A DNA stretch of 64,000 nucleotides. Origin: CAVYHJ01 sp963768165 [NCBI: uncultured bacterium]. GTDB lineage: Bacteria > UBP4 > UBA4092. The notes below the pieces were generated by a model that saw only the letters and a list, made by a program, of their open reading frames with translations, did no database searches and was not told the origin of the DNA. Shown piece after piece: positions 40,918-49,094 of this stretch. The stretch lies in assembly GCA_963768165.1 (NCBI GenBank), contig CAVYHJ010000003.1, positions 124,001 to 188,000 on the forward strand, read 5' to 3'. The position numbers and the translations under genes are program-made. The stretch's first letter is position 1; each line of letters opens with the position of its first letter.

Positions 40918-43914
40918 ATGTCCAAAACAGGTCGCGAGTGCAATAAAAGAGTGGTTTCAAGTTTCAAATTTCAAGTTTCAAGTTTACAATTGTGGCTTGC
41001 GATAAGTTGGATATTCTTGCTTGTTTTTCCTGCCATATCTATTTCCAAGGAGAATGTCGTTAAGGGATATGATTTACGCGGGGAATGGAAATTTTTAGCG
41101 AAGGACGACCCGGCTTTTGCGCAAAATTCACTAGACGATTCGGCTTGGGACAAAGTAACTTTACCGGAAAACGAAAAAGCGTTGAAATCCGGTTGGTATC
41201 GCTATTCGATTACCCTTCCGCAAGGGAGTGAAAGAGAAAAAGAATATTTGGGAACAGAAATTTTGATTGGCAACATTGTGGGAAACAGCGCGATCTATTT
41301 CAATGGCCGGCTAATCGGGGAGACACGCGGGTCGGGAATTTACTCTCATGGCCGACCGCAGAGTTATGTGATTCCGCCACAGATAATCAAATTCGGGGAA
41401 TCTAATTTAATTGCTATCCGGGTGACAGGATTGGGCGGAGCAAAGGGAATCGGGATTACGGGCGACCCGCTGGTTCTCGCACCGTTGGGGGATGCGTATT
41501 TATTTCAGAAGATGCATGAAGTGGAAAACAAATATTCGGGATTGCTGCAACAATTACCGCAAATAGATACCACCAAAAATAAATATGGAAAACAATTGAA
41601 AACATTGCCGGAAATGCTGCGAAGAGCGCGGGAACAGCAAAGTAATGGAGAAGATGCCGCCCTCGCACAAAATTTAACAAATCTGGAATTGGAAATCAAG
41701 CAAACCGTAGAAGCAGTTGTGAAACACAAAGAAGAAATTGCCGATGATGCCGATGATTCGATCAAACCTATTGATTTGGGATTTGACAGCCAGTCGAAGT
41801 TCGGCATGCTGGGAAGAACGTTTAACGACGGATTGATGCTGTTCAACTCGAACCCCGCGGGATTTGATTACAACTATGGAGTGGACGCGCCGTATTCCGT
41901 GCGGTATCGCGGAATCACGCCGGAACGCACCTATATCACCCGGATGAATTGGATAACCAAAACCATGCGGGTGGATGGAAAACGGCAGAACAAAGAAATG
42001 TCTTATGATGTCACGCATAGCAGTGTTTTTCCAGGCATTCTTTTGGATGTCAACGATAAAGAATTTTCATTTAGCTATACCAACGCCCATGCCCAATGTC
42101 CCGATTATTACGGATATACCGGTGAATTCCAAGGCACAGTGTATAACCCGATCAATCCCAAAACCAAAAAACGCTTAACCAAGATCTCGTTAAATGTAGA
42201 CAAGGTAAAAATGCCGATGTATCGAAATTGGTTGATTTTTTGGTTCGGGGGAAAATACGGGACCAAGGAATCGTATCCCTTGGAAGTGGTTTTCGAAAAC
42301 CAAATGGATGAAATATCCTGCAAAGAGGATGCGGACGGTGTGACAGTATTTACCATCAAAGCCCCCAAAAAAATTGGACATTTGGTATTTCTTTATCCCT
42401 ACGGGATGCAGAGTTTCACCGGGGAAGCCGCAGACCGGTTGCACCTATCCGGGTTTCCCAGAGAACTTATTCAGACCTGTAATTTTTGGGGGTCAGTAGC
42501 ATTACAATTCCCTATTGGATGTACGGAGAAATATTGGGTGGAAGAGAGTACCGGCAAGGTGGATATCCTCGACCAGTATCAATATTTGAAACTGGGTGAT
42601 CCATGGGATATAGGAAGAACGAATCTGGCGCCTATTCCACCGGTATTGGCTCATGCCGTGACGCATGATTATCCCGTGACATTTGACGGTCAAGGGTCCC
42701 GCCAATTACCCAAAAAAGTGGAATATAACAAAGTGTACATGGGGTTGAATTTACTCATGAAAACGAAATATGGCGAATATGGCGCCATGGTCGGTTCGCC
42801 CTATGTTCGATATCAATTACCGATTCCACCCATGGAAAAAGACACATCAGAGAAAATGGGAATTTGGGCATCGACAAGTGGAAAAGAGGAGTTAACAAAA
42901 TTGATAAACGAGTCTGTCACAGAGTTATGTTATCCCACAGCGCCCAATGCCGTGGACCGGGCTTTTAAAGGAAACGCTCAGGCTTGGATGGCGTATCCAT
43001 ATCTCGACAATGAAAATAAAAAGAAACTGTGGGACAGTTCCACGACCGCGACATTAAAAACCTTTGACCCGGATATCTGGAATTGGCGGACGGAACCCTT
43101 TACCAAAACATCCTATCTCTGGACTTATTTTCTGGAAGGACCGTATTATGAAATGTATGATATAGATTGGGGAAACGGTCTGCCGATTTATGGATTCCAA
43201 AAATATGCCCAATACAGCGGGGATTGGTCGTCTGTTGAAGAAAACTGGGAAAAGATTAAAGCCGCCAACCGGTATTTTGATGTGGGCGATAGTTGGATAT
43301 GGATGTCCGTGAGTAACTCTGATTTGGGTCACGGAACCGGTGCCGGAGATTCTCTTTGCGCCTCCTATATTTCCGCGCTGGCAACCGCCAAAATGGCAAA
43401 ACATATTGGCGACGATTCCACCTTTCAACTGGCAACCTATCGTGCTGCCAAAACCGCGGTGCCCATGTTGTCACGGTTCTGGATGAATGATTATGCCGCC
43501 GATAATAAAATGATTTCGAAAGACGAATACGTCATCGGATATTATGAAGATGACGGCGTGCTGAGAGTCTTCAGAAGAGATGATCCCTGGTATATGACGT
43601 CCGTATTATCCGGCGATGGCGTGGAACCGGAAGTCTTCGATTTGTACCTGAAATATGGGAAAGAGGCGTTGCAGAAATATGAAGATAAGTTCGACGAATT
43701 TTATCCCAACTGGTATGATGGGGAATATAAATATCATCGCCATTTCACCTATCCAGACAATTCGGGATATTCCACCTTGCCCCATATTTATAGCAGGTAC
43801 CGGTTGGGCTACTCGATGGATTCAATTGTGAATTATATCCATATGGCACAAAAAAATAGGCAGATGTGGTGGGTGGCGCCCAATGTTTTGGCAGAGATAG
43901 CAGATAACCAATAA
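40918..43914 (+). CDS. Large secreted protein with GH2-like sugar-binding head and alpha-helical C-terminal part
   Basis: About 998 residues from ATG 40918; a GTG at 40897 is also in frame but sits at the predicted transcription start. A signal peptide follows an n-region encoded by the micro-repeat TTTCAAGTTTCAAATTTCAAG. Residues about 50-180 look like the galactose-binding domain that opens GH2 enzymes (YDLRGEWKFL, DSAWDKVTLP, SAIYFNGRLIGETRG). About 185-290 is a helical coiled-coil-like insert. About 640-990 is Trp- and Tyr-rich and helical, reminiscent of (alpha/alpha)6 barrels (GHGTGAGDSLCASYISALATAK). I do not recognise a glycosidase family. The neighbouring CBM9-like gene supports a carbohydrate role. 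Confidence 0.75.
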   Translation: MSKTGRECNKRVVSSFKFQVSSLQLWLAISWIFLLVFPAISISKENVVKGYDLRGEWKFLAKDDPAFAQNSLDDSAWDKVTLPENEKALKSGWYRYSITLPQGSEREKEYLGTEILIGNIVGNSAIYFNGRLIGETRGSGIYSHGRPQSYVIPPQIIKFGESNLIAIRVTGLGGAKGIGITGDPLVLAPLGDAYLFQKMHEVENKYSGLLQQLPQIDTTKNKYGKQLKTLPEMLRRAREQQSNGEDAALAQNLTNLELEIKQTVEAVVKHKEEIADDADDSIKPIDLGFDSQSKFGMLGRTFNDGLMLFNSNPAGFDYNYGVDAPYSVRYRGITPERTYITRMNWITKTMRVDGKRQNKEMSYDVTHSSVFPGILLDVNDKEFSFSYTNAHAQCPDYYGYTGEFQGTVYNPINPKTKKRLTKISLNVDKVKMPMYRNWLIFWFGGKYGTKESYPLEVVFENQMDEISCKEDADGVTVFTIKAPKKIGHLVFLYPYGMQSFTGEAADRLHLSGFPRELIQTCNFWGSVALQFPIGCTEKYWVEESTGKVDILDQYQYLKLGDPWDIGRTNLAPIPPVLAHAVTHDYPVTFDGQGSRQLPKKVEYNKVYMGLNLLMKTKYGEYGAMVGSPYVRYQLPIPPMEKDTSEKMGIWASTSGKEELTKLINESVTELCYPTAPNAVDRAFKGNAQAWMAYPYLDNENKKKLWDSSTTATLKTFDPDIWNWRTEPFTKTSYLWTYFLEGPYYEMYDIDWGNGLPIYGFQKYAQYSGDWSSVEENWEKIKAANRYFDVGDSWIWMSVSNSDLGHGTGAGDSLCASYISALATAKMAKHIGDDSTFQLATYRAAKTAVPMLSRFWMNDYAADNKMISKDEYVIGYYEDDGVLRVFRRDDPWYMTSVLSGDGVEPEVFDLYLKYGKEALQKYEDKFDEFYPNWYDGEYKYHRHFTYPDNSGYSTLPHIYSRYRLGYSMDSIVNYIHMAQKNRQMWWVAPNVLAEIADNQ
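40950..40985 (+). repeat. TTTCAAG micro-repeat in the signal-peptide n-region
   Basis: Tandem TTTCAAGTTTCAAATTTCAAG type repeats encode VSSFKFQVSS. A related TTTCAGG run encodes VSGFRFQ at 43965-43983 in the next gene. Confidence 0.6.
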
Positions 43915-43938
43915 GTGTAAGGCATATGAGCTAAAGTT

Positions 43939-44610
43939 ATGAAAATAAAAAAAGGAGTAACGGTTTCAGGTTTCAGGTTTCAGTGGATATTTATTATTTA
44001 CTGTATCTTGTACTCTGTATGCTGTTTGCCGGCTTTTGCGCTAATTACCATAGACGGCTCCCTGGATGATTGGAGGGGGATAACTCCCATCGCGGTTCTC
44101 GACCAACGGGAACAACTCCATGAATCCCCCGGCAATTGGCAAGGACCCAATGACTTGAGCGGGAAAATATTTTTTACACAGGATTCCGACTATATTTATA
44201 TTGCTGCGGAAGTGCGGGATGACAAACCCTTATGGGAACCCCATGGCACGGTCGTGCAGGAGCAATGGTGGAAATCGACCTATGACGGTGATGCTTTGCG
44301 GGTCAAGATTATCACCTCCACCGTCACCACAGATTTATTTTTATTTCCCGGTGCTTTTGGTGTGAATCCGCAAATTTATATTCATCACAGTACCACGGAA
44401 AAATCCGGAATTTATCCGGAAGGAAAAATTGCTTCTTCCTATGTCACCAAGTTTTCAGGTTATCTGCTGAAATCCCGCCTGCCAAAATCCGTCTTGGGAC
44501 TCCCGTCGGAAGAATTGACATTGCAATTTGAACTTTTTGACGGAGACGGTCCCGCAAACACGGATAAAAGTATGCTCAGTAAACCAATTTCCATTCCATC
44601 GGGAAAATAA
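43939..44610 (+). CDS. Secreted CBM9-like carbohydrate-binding protein
   Basis: A 223-residue protein with a signal peptide (WIFIIYCILYSVCCLPAFA) and one domain beginning ITIDGSLDDWRGITPI, with DSDYIYIAAEVRDDKPLWEP in the middle, which is the usual pattern of family 9 carbohydrate-binding-like domains. It has no catalytic domain. It starts 24 bases after the 1005-aa gene, so they are probably cotranscribed and act on the same glycan. Confidence 0.8.
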   Translation: MKIKKGVTVSGFRFQWIFIIYCILYSVCCLPAFALITIDGSLDDWRGITPIAVLDQREQLHESPGNWQGPNDLSGKIFFTQDSDYIYIAAEVRDDKPLWEPHGTVVQEQWWKSTYDGDALRVKIITSTVTTDLFLFPGAFGVNPQIYIHHSTTEKSGIYPEGKIASSYVTKFSGYLLKSRLPKSVLGLPSEELTLQFELFDGDGPANTDKSMLSKPISIPSGK

Positions 44611-44676
44611 TCATTAAACTCGTCGCACAGGATACCGCATTATCCTGCCAACTCCAATTCCTGTCAGGCTCAATTC

Positions 44677-44949
44677 TTAGCTGGGTTCTTTCAAATATAT
44701 AATCTCCGGTTGATTGATGACTCCACCCTCCAGTAATCTTGCTTTTAAATTCTGGGTTTGAAAAAATTCTTGGACTTTTTCCCTGCTCTGCCATTTGAAA
44801 AGCAAAGTAATATCGTTGGGATTATCCAGATTCTGTAATACCCTGTCGCTGATTTGTCCGTATTTCTTCCGATCCTCCGCGTCACTGTCATAGACAGTCC
44901 GCCATTTCTCATAATCCTTAACTTTATGCCGCACGATTAAATAAATCAT
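44677..44949 (-). CDS. Small ABM-like dimeric alpha/beta-barrel protein
   Basis: A 90-residue protein, MIYLIVRHKVKDYEKWRTVYDSDAEDRKKYG, with the strand and helix pattern of antibiotic-biosynthesis-monooxygenase-like and cyclase-like barrels (RHKVKDYEKW, then DPNDI-like NPNDITLLFKWQS). Function unknown. It is convergent with the CBM9-like gene. Confidence 0.65.
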   Translation of the reverse strand: MIYLIVRHKVKDYEKWRTVYDSDAEDRKKYGQISDRVLQNLDNPNDITLLFKWQSREKVQEFFQTQNLKARLLEGGVINQPEIIYLKEPS

Positions 44950-45074
44950 AGACGATCACCTCCCTTCCTAAAGTCAAAAAAGTACCACAATTCATCTTTT
45001 ATGTCAAATCTTAGTCTTTGATTTGTCGGGGAGTGGGCTAATCTATTGTGAAAGCTTTTAATCGTTTATCATGG

Positions 45075-45080
45075 TATAAT
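45075..45080 (+). promoter_or_regulatory. Extended -10 box five bases before a start codon
   Basis: TGGTATAAT ends at 45080 and the ATG begins at 45086, so the transcript probably starts on the start codon (leaderless). Confidence 0.5.
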
Positions 45081-45085
45081 TATTT

Positions 45086-45283
45086 ATGCCGGTTTGTCGT
45101 TTTTCCTTTATCTATAAAGGCAAGCAGTTATGTATTCTAGAACAGGATTGCGCACTTATGCGCCCGGAGGAACGCTATACCTGTCAGATGCTTTATGAAT
45201 CATATAGTCATCTAACTCCGGAGGAAATTAAAAAGATCCAGCAAAGATTGATTTCAAAGCTAGACCAAGAAACCGCTACCTAA
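45086..45283 (+). CDS. Four-cysteine small protein A
   Basis: A 65-residue protein with Cys at 4, 16, 22 and 33 (C-x11-C-x5-C-x10-C), the core YKGKQLCILEQDCAL and PEE, then LTPEEIKKIQQRL. The spacing is identical in the convergent neighbour at 45342-45635. Four such cysteines could bind zinc or an iron-sulfur cluster. No signal peptide, so cytoplasmic. Family not recognised. Confidence 0.75.
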   Translation: MPVCRFSFIYKGKQLCILEQDCALMRPEERYTCQMLYESYSHLTPEEIKKIQQRLISKLDQETAT

Positions 45284-45341
45284 GAAATATTAAATCGTAG
45301 TAAAAACATTATCCCAAATCCACTGCACGATTCACCCGGGT

Positions 45342-45635
45342 CTAAAATTTTATGTTCAGTCCCCGTAGCTTCTCTTTCGATTGAGCAATCTGTTGGGACC
45401 GTTCGCTTTGTTTAGTCTCAGAAGGTGGGTTGTCATATTTGAGGGTTGGGTGGTATTCCAGTTTGTAAATCAAAAATTCCCGGCGGTTCCTAATTTCATT
45501 CGGAGTCAGATTATCATAGACCTCATGAACTTTTTGGCAGGTTTGTTGTTCCTCCGGACTTTTAAGCGCGCAATGGTCTTCCAGCACGCATAACTGCCTG
45601 CCTTTGTAGGAAAAGCTAAACGGACAGATTGCCAT
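45342..45635 (-). CDS. Four-cysteine small protein B
   Basis: About 97 residues from ATG 45635 (MAICPFSFSYKGRQLCVLED). Cys at 4, 16, 22 and 33, exactly as in protein A, and the same YKGRQLC, CALKSPEE, TCQ and LTPNEIRNRREFL blocks, followed by an extra charged C-terminal tail of about 35 residues. It is arranged tail to tail with protein A. The promoter is TTGACA (45682-45677), 17 bp, TATAGT (45659-45654). Confidence 0.78.
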   Translation of the reverse strand: MAICPFSFSYKGRQLCVLEDHCALKSPEEQQTCQKVHEVYDNLTPNEIRNRREFLIYKLEYHPTLKYDNPPSETKQSERSQQIAQSKEKLRGLNIKF

Positions 45636-45653
45636 ACCGATGCACCACACTAA

Positions 45654-45682
45654 ACTATAATCCTAACAAAAAAAATTGTCAA
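45654..45682 (-). promoter_or_regulatory. Promoter of four-cysteine protein B
   Basis: TTGACA-N17-TATAGT on the minus strand; the 5' leader to ATG 45635 would be only about a dozen bases with no Shine-Dalgarno. Confidence 0.6.
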
Positions 45683-45810
45683 TTATTTAATTATAAAAAC
45701 CCTTTAACCATAACCCATGCCGATCTTTCCCTCTTTGCACACTCTCTTTTTTGTCGAAGGTCTCCGACCGAGGGGATGTCTCCGGTCAAAACATTGACTA
45801 TATTAGTCAA

Positions 45811-46038
45811 TCAATGGCGTTTCAAAATAATGGAACAAAGGATCGTGATGGTAGTGGCAATCCCTACCACGCCGACAGCCACCGGCCAGGTCGGTTGGTT
45901 TATAAACGCGATAACCATCAATAAGATGCTGAAACTGGCTGTCCAGCCGATAACGGAGATTGTTTGAGTTTTGGTTACTTCTTTTTGCCGTTCGACATCA
46001 TTATCCTGCGTCGCCGGAGATTTGGTATCGTTTGTCAT
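45811..46038 (-). CDS. Small membrane protein with two helices
   Basis: 75 residues: a polar N-terminal tail of about 25 residues, then two hydrophobic helices (ISVIGWTASFSILLMVIAFI and VAVGVVGIATTITILCSII). No family is recognised. It lies downstream of the OB-fold gene on the same strand, 70 bases apart. Confidence 0.55.
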   Translation of the reverse strand: MTNDTKSPATQDNDVERQKEVTKTQTISVIGWTASFSILLMVIAFINQPTWPVAVGVVGIATTITILCSIILKRH

Positions 46039-46108
46039 ATTTCTATCCTTGTGCTCTTAGTTTTTGGAAATTTTAAACCATGGGGATGGCGCGTTAAGTA
46101 ACGTATCT

Positions 46109-46813
46109 TCATCCTAGATTTACTTCCTTAAGATTATCCATTTTATCCAAAATAATTTCATACCCGTATTGTTCATAATATTTGATATTTCCCGTCACCC
46201 GTACGGTTCTCCCGGCATAGGATTTTAGGTCAATGTTGGCTTTTTTAAAAATGCTTGCCAAGGGCGGAAAAATGACCACGGTAAACCCGTTTTTCCGATT
46301 GGTTAGCCGTAATAAATAGGTGGTCCCGGTTCGGGATATATCCACCGTAAGCACCTTTCCCTGGACCGTCGCATATTGTCCGACATGGTTCGGAACCTCA
46401 TCTACGGAAATCTGACCGGAGGCATATTTGATCTCGGTGGCGGCTTCCGGTAATATCATTTGATTGGCTGGATCCGTCAAATTCATTTCCATGCCATATT
46501 GGTCTTTAATAATCTGTCCGGTTACGGTTACCCGTTTGCCTTCAATGGCATTAATGTCAATCCCTGCACTCTCCATATCAATATATTTCGCTTCGGGGAT
46601 CACGCCGGTAAATCCCCCTTTTTCCTGAGTAAAATGCATTAAATATAATTTACTGATATGGTCTACACGAATGACGGTCCCCTGAACACTTACAGTCTTA
46701 TTCACATAAGAAGGAACCTCATTCGGACTAATGGTGGGGGTATTTTGAGCCAAACCAAACACAGCCATAGTAAGAAAAGCGCCCCATGCAAAAAATCTTT
46801 TCAAAAACCTCAT
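46109..46813 (-). CDS. Secreted protein with two OB-fold-like domains
   Basis: A 234-residue protein with a signal peptide (MRFLKRFFAWGAFLTMAVFGLA). Two repeats of about 95 residues follow: PNEVPSYVNKTVSVQGTVIRV then GKRVTVTGQI, and VDEVPNHVGQYATVQGKVLTV then GRTVRVTGNI. This is the pattern of secreted OB folds found in nuclease-associated and BOF-like domains. The partner is unknown. Confidence 0.75.
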   Translation of the reverse strand: MRFLKRFFAWGAFLTMAVFGLAQNTPTISPNEVPSYVNKTVSVQGTVIRVDHISKLYLMHFTQEKGGFTGVIPEAKYIDMESAGIDINAIEGKRVTVTGQIIKDQYGMEMNLTDPANQMILPEAATEIKYASGQISVDEVPNHVGQYATVQGKVLTVDISRTGTTYLLRLTNRKNGFTVVIFPPLASIFKKANIDLKSYAGRTVRVTGNIKYYEQYGYEIILDKMDNLKEVNLG

Positions 46814-47188
46814 GATTTTTCCCTTTTAAAACTTTTAATTATGATACCAATACACTATTACAGTAAAATAAAAAAGAAGTTACGAATAGGTTACATACAT
46901 CCCATCTCATGGGGAAAAAGGTCATTTTGAAGAACGAGAAAATCGTAACCTTTTTGCCCAATCTCCTGGCACTGACGGCTATATTCGTCATCTCTAAATA
47001 GTATTCTATAGAGAGAATCAGAGTCGCACCGGACGACTTTGAAATATCTCCTGTAAAATCAATCTTCTGCAATAATTGTCTGCATTGAAGACATTTTCCC
47101 CTAAACTGTTGTTTTAAAAGATGCATCGGGAACTTTTGCTCCACCTATTCCCGATGCCACCTTATTAATTTTAGACTTTGAACTGTAG

Positions 47189-47223
47189 TTGGAGTGGAAT
47201 TGCTTTTTTCAATTCCACTCCAA
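47189..47223. terminator. Strong hairpin 1, 14-bp perfect stem
   Basis: TTGGAGTGGAATTG and CAATTCCACTCCAA flank a 7-base T-rich loop. No gene ends nearby in the plus direction, so a terminator role is unsure. Confidence 0.5.
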
Positions 47224-47295
47224 CCCCCGTAGAATATCCAATTTTGTCATTTCTTACCAGTGATGCCCTGCCTACTATTTCATGGGGATGTTGGG

Positions 47296-47323
47296 AAAAC
47301 TTTCTGCAATTGCAGAAAGTTTT
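47296..47323. terminator. Strong hairpin 2, 28-bp perfect palindrome with T-run
   Basis: AAAACTTTCTGCAA and TTGCAGAAAGTTTT are adjacent, followed by TTT; outer GTTGG and CCAAC (47290-47294, 47330-47334) can extend it. Confidence 0.5.
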
Positions 47324-47351
47324 TTATCTCCAACAATATCAATCATTTTAG

Positions 47352-47377
47352 AATTCTTCGCCAAATGGCGAAGAATT
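47352..47377. terminator. Strong hairpin 3, 11-bp perfect stem
   Basis: AATTCTTCGCC and GGCGAAGAATT with AAAT between, followed by ATTTT. Confidence 0.5.
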
Positions 47378-47619
47378 ATTTTGAAAGATAAAAAAGAAGG
47401 GTAGGGGAAACTCTGTGAGCCATCCGGGGAATGTCATTCCCTTTCTCCTAATTGTCTTTCCTGCGAAAGCAGAAGTCCAGCCTCCTATCTTTTTTCATTA
47501 CATGCAAAACGTGGTTGAATTATTAGTTTAGGCGATTAATATACATGACCCACGCAAATAGGGATTGTATATACGTTTTAAACCGATATATCCTTGAATG
47601 TAGCATGTGTCACATTTTG

Positions 47620-47648
47620 TTGACATGTTAAAACCAGTATACTATACT
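47620..47648 (+). promoter_or_regulatory. Consensus promoter upstream of DUF6941-like gene
   Basis: TTGACA (47620-47625), exactly 17 bp, TATACT (47643-47648). Transcription would start near 47655 and give a 240-base leader. Confidence 0.8.
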
Positions 47649-47654
47649 TGTCTT

Positions 47655-47897
47655 ACTTGGTTCGCTAATCGGCTAATTAGTGAATTAGATGGGACGCTAA
47701 GTTCCATATTGCTGAAAGTCGGATGCGGCGAAGAACTCACAAAAATGTAACGGTGTGCATTTATGAAGAGGATTAAAAAAACCGTGCAAATGAAGTACGA
47801 TGAATCTGTCTGTATAAACAGACCATTCGATGAGGCGATAAAATTTTGATACGAGTCAAACCGCCCGAGAAAAAAGTGGTTTTAGGAACTAAATAAT
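47655..47897 (+). ncRNA. Structured 5' leader, candidate cis-regulatory RNA
   Basis: The leader contains a stem GGGAC-GCTAA-GTTCC (47689-47704 region) and a hairpin GTCTGT-ATAA-ACAGAC flanked by GAAT and ATTC (47802-47828). I could not match it to a known riboswitch class. Confidence 0.35.
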
Positions 47898-48314
47898 ATG
47901 GAAATCAATTTAGCAATTTTGGCAGATTATGCCAATGTCACAAGAGAGGGGAAATTGAATATTCTAGGAATATTTTCTGTTATTAATGTACAGAAGTTTC
48001 CATGTATTCACCCTCAAATGCAAATAGTTTTAGAGTGGGCCCCCATATCTACTGATTCAGGAACACAAAAGAATGTCGGTGTTCAACTTGTTGATGAAGA
48101 TGGGAAAGTAATGCTTGATATTAAAGGCAATATGGTTTTGGGCCAATTTAAAGGATATGGTCCTTTTAGGATACCGCAAATAATAGGATTGAACGGAATA
48201 ATGTTTAATAAGCCGGGCAATTATGCTTTTAATATATTTTTAGAAAAAGATATTGTGCGAAATATACCGTTAGCTCTTATTCAAATTCAGACGAATCAAA
48301 TCGGTCAACTTTAA
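47898..48314 (+). CDS. DUF6941-like protein
   Basis: A 138-residue protein beginning MEINLAILADYANVTREGKLNILGIF, with the later blocks VLEWAPISTDSGTQKNVGVQLVDEDGK and NIFLEKD. This matches the pattern of DUF6941 proteins, a beta-sandwich family of unknown role often found as lone genes. No ribosome binding site close to consensus is seen (GGAACTAAATAATATG). It is followed by a HicAB-like pair. Confidence 0.7.
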   Translation: MEINLAILADYANVTREGKLNILGIFSVINVQKFPCIHPQMQIVLEWAPISTDSGTQKNVGVQLVDEDGKVMLDIKGNMVLGQFKGYGPFRIPQIIGLNGIMFNKPGNYAFNIFLEKDIVRNIPLALIQIQTNQIGQL

Positions 48315-48351
48315 ATTATTGATTACGGTATTCTTTACTATATGGTAGTAC

Positions 48352-48606
48352 ATGGATTCACATCAAAAAACATTAGAAAGAATGAGACAAAATAAAAATG
48401 GATGGAAGCATGATGAATTGGTAAAAATGTATAGAGGGTTTAATTTTGATGTCAGAGAAGGTGGAAAGCATATCGTATGTATCCATAATATACATACCCA
48501 ATTAAGAGCAACAATAACTAGAAGTAGTAAAGAATTGCCACCGGGCTATATACAACATGCAATCAAATTAATCGAACAGTTAGAAAATTTAGGTGAGGTG
48601 AAATAA
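48352..48606 (+). CDS. hicA: HicA-like toxin
   Basis: An 84-residue protein with the double-stranded-RNA-binding-like fold of HicA mRNA interferases: GFNFDVREGGKHIVCIHNIHTQ with the catalytic-type His, then LPPGYIQHAIKLIEQLE. A somewhat long N-terminus (RMRQNKNGWKHDELVKMYRG) precedes it. It lies one base before the HicB-like gene, the usual order of the type II pair. Confidence 0.82.
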   Translation: MDSHQKTLERMRQNKNGWKHDELVKMYRGFNFDVREGGKHIVCIHNIHTQLRATITRSSKELPPGYIQHAIKLIEQLENLGEVK

Positions 48607-48607
48607 A

Positions 48608-48976
48608 ATGGACGTAACAATTGAACAAATAATGAAATTTAAGTTCGCGACTCAAGTAATTCCAGAATCATTATCTGATGGAACTACTTGTTATCTTGCT
48701 CTGCATCCTGACTTAGACGGATGTATGGCTCATGGTGATACACAGGAAGAAGCATTGTCTAATTTGGAAGAGGCAAGGCGTTTACTTTTTGAAGTTCTGT
48801 TAGAGAAAAACATTCTATTTTTAATGGCGGTAAATAATTCGCAAACCATGCCATACAATTTGGCCACAATGACTGGTTTTTCAGATTTTACATGCAAAAT
48901 TGATATTGGCGGGATAGAGGCAAGCACAATTCCTAGTCAAATTGACTGTTCTAAAACAATATTGCAATCTACTTAA
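48608..48976 (+). CDS. hicB: HicB-like antitoxin with atypical C-terminus
   Basis: The first 70 residues match the HicB partial RNase-H fold (YLALHPDLDGCMAHGDTQEEALSNLEEA). The remaining 50 residues (FLMAVNNSQTMPYNLATMTG onward) contain no ribbon-helix-helix or helix-turn-helix that I can see. It should neutralise the HicA-like toxin; DNA binding and autoregulation are uncertain. Confidence 0.75.
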   Translation: MDVTIEQIMKFKFATQVIPESLSDGTTCYLALHPDLDGCMAHGDTQEEALSNLEEARRLLFEVLLEKNILFLMAVNNSQTMPYNLATMTGFSDFTCKIDIGGIEASTIPSQIDCSKTILQST

Positions 48977-49094
48977 ATTTAACTAACTTTTTCCCTTGAT
49001 TTCCCGAGAGATTCTTAGGTCATTAAGAAACACTCCCTCAAAAATGACAATACCAGTAGACTAAAGAATCGTAGAATATAAGGTTTGTCTCAGT

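Larger units (their letters stand above)
46814..47897. other. 1084-bp region without convincing genes
   Basis: It separates two divergent genes and contains three strong hairpins (47189-47223, 47296-47323, 47352-47377), a micro-repeat TCCTGCGAAAGCAGAAGTCC near 47459-47478, a consensus promoter (47620-47648) and a structured leader. Open frames here have poor codon texture and no ribosome binding sites. Confidence 0.7.

Noticed and set aside
42108-42705. Antisense open frames within the 1005-aa gene
   Set aside because: They mirror the codon use of the real gene on the other strand and have no start signals.
46839-47144. 101-codon minus-strand frame in the gene-poor region
   Set aside because: No ribosome binding site, unbalanced composition and no recognisable pattern.
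47689-47740. GGGACGCTAAG looked like the core of a cyclic-di-GMP-I riboswitch
   Set aside because: The second conserved stem and its GCGGGGUU-type segment are missing downstream.
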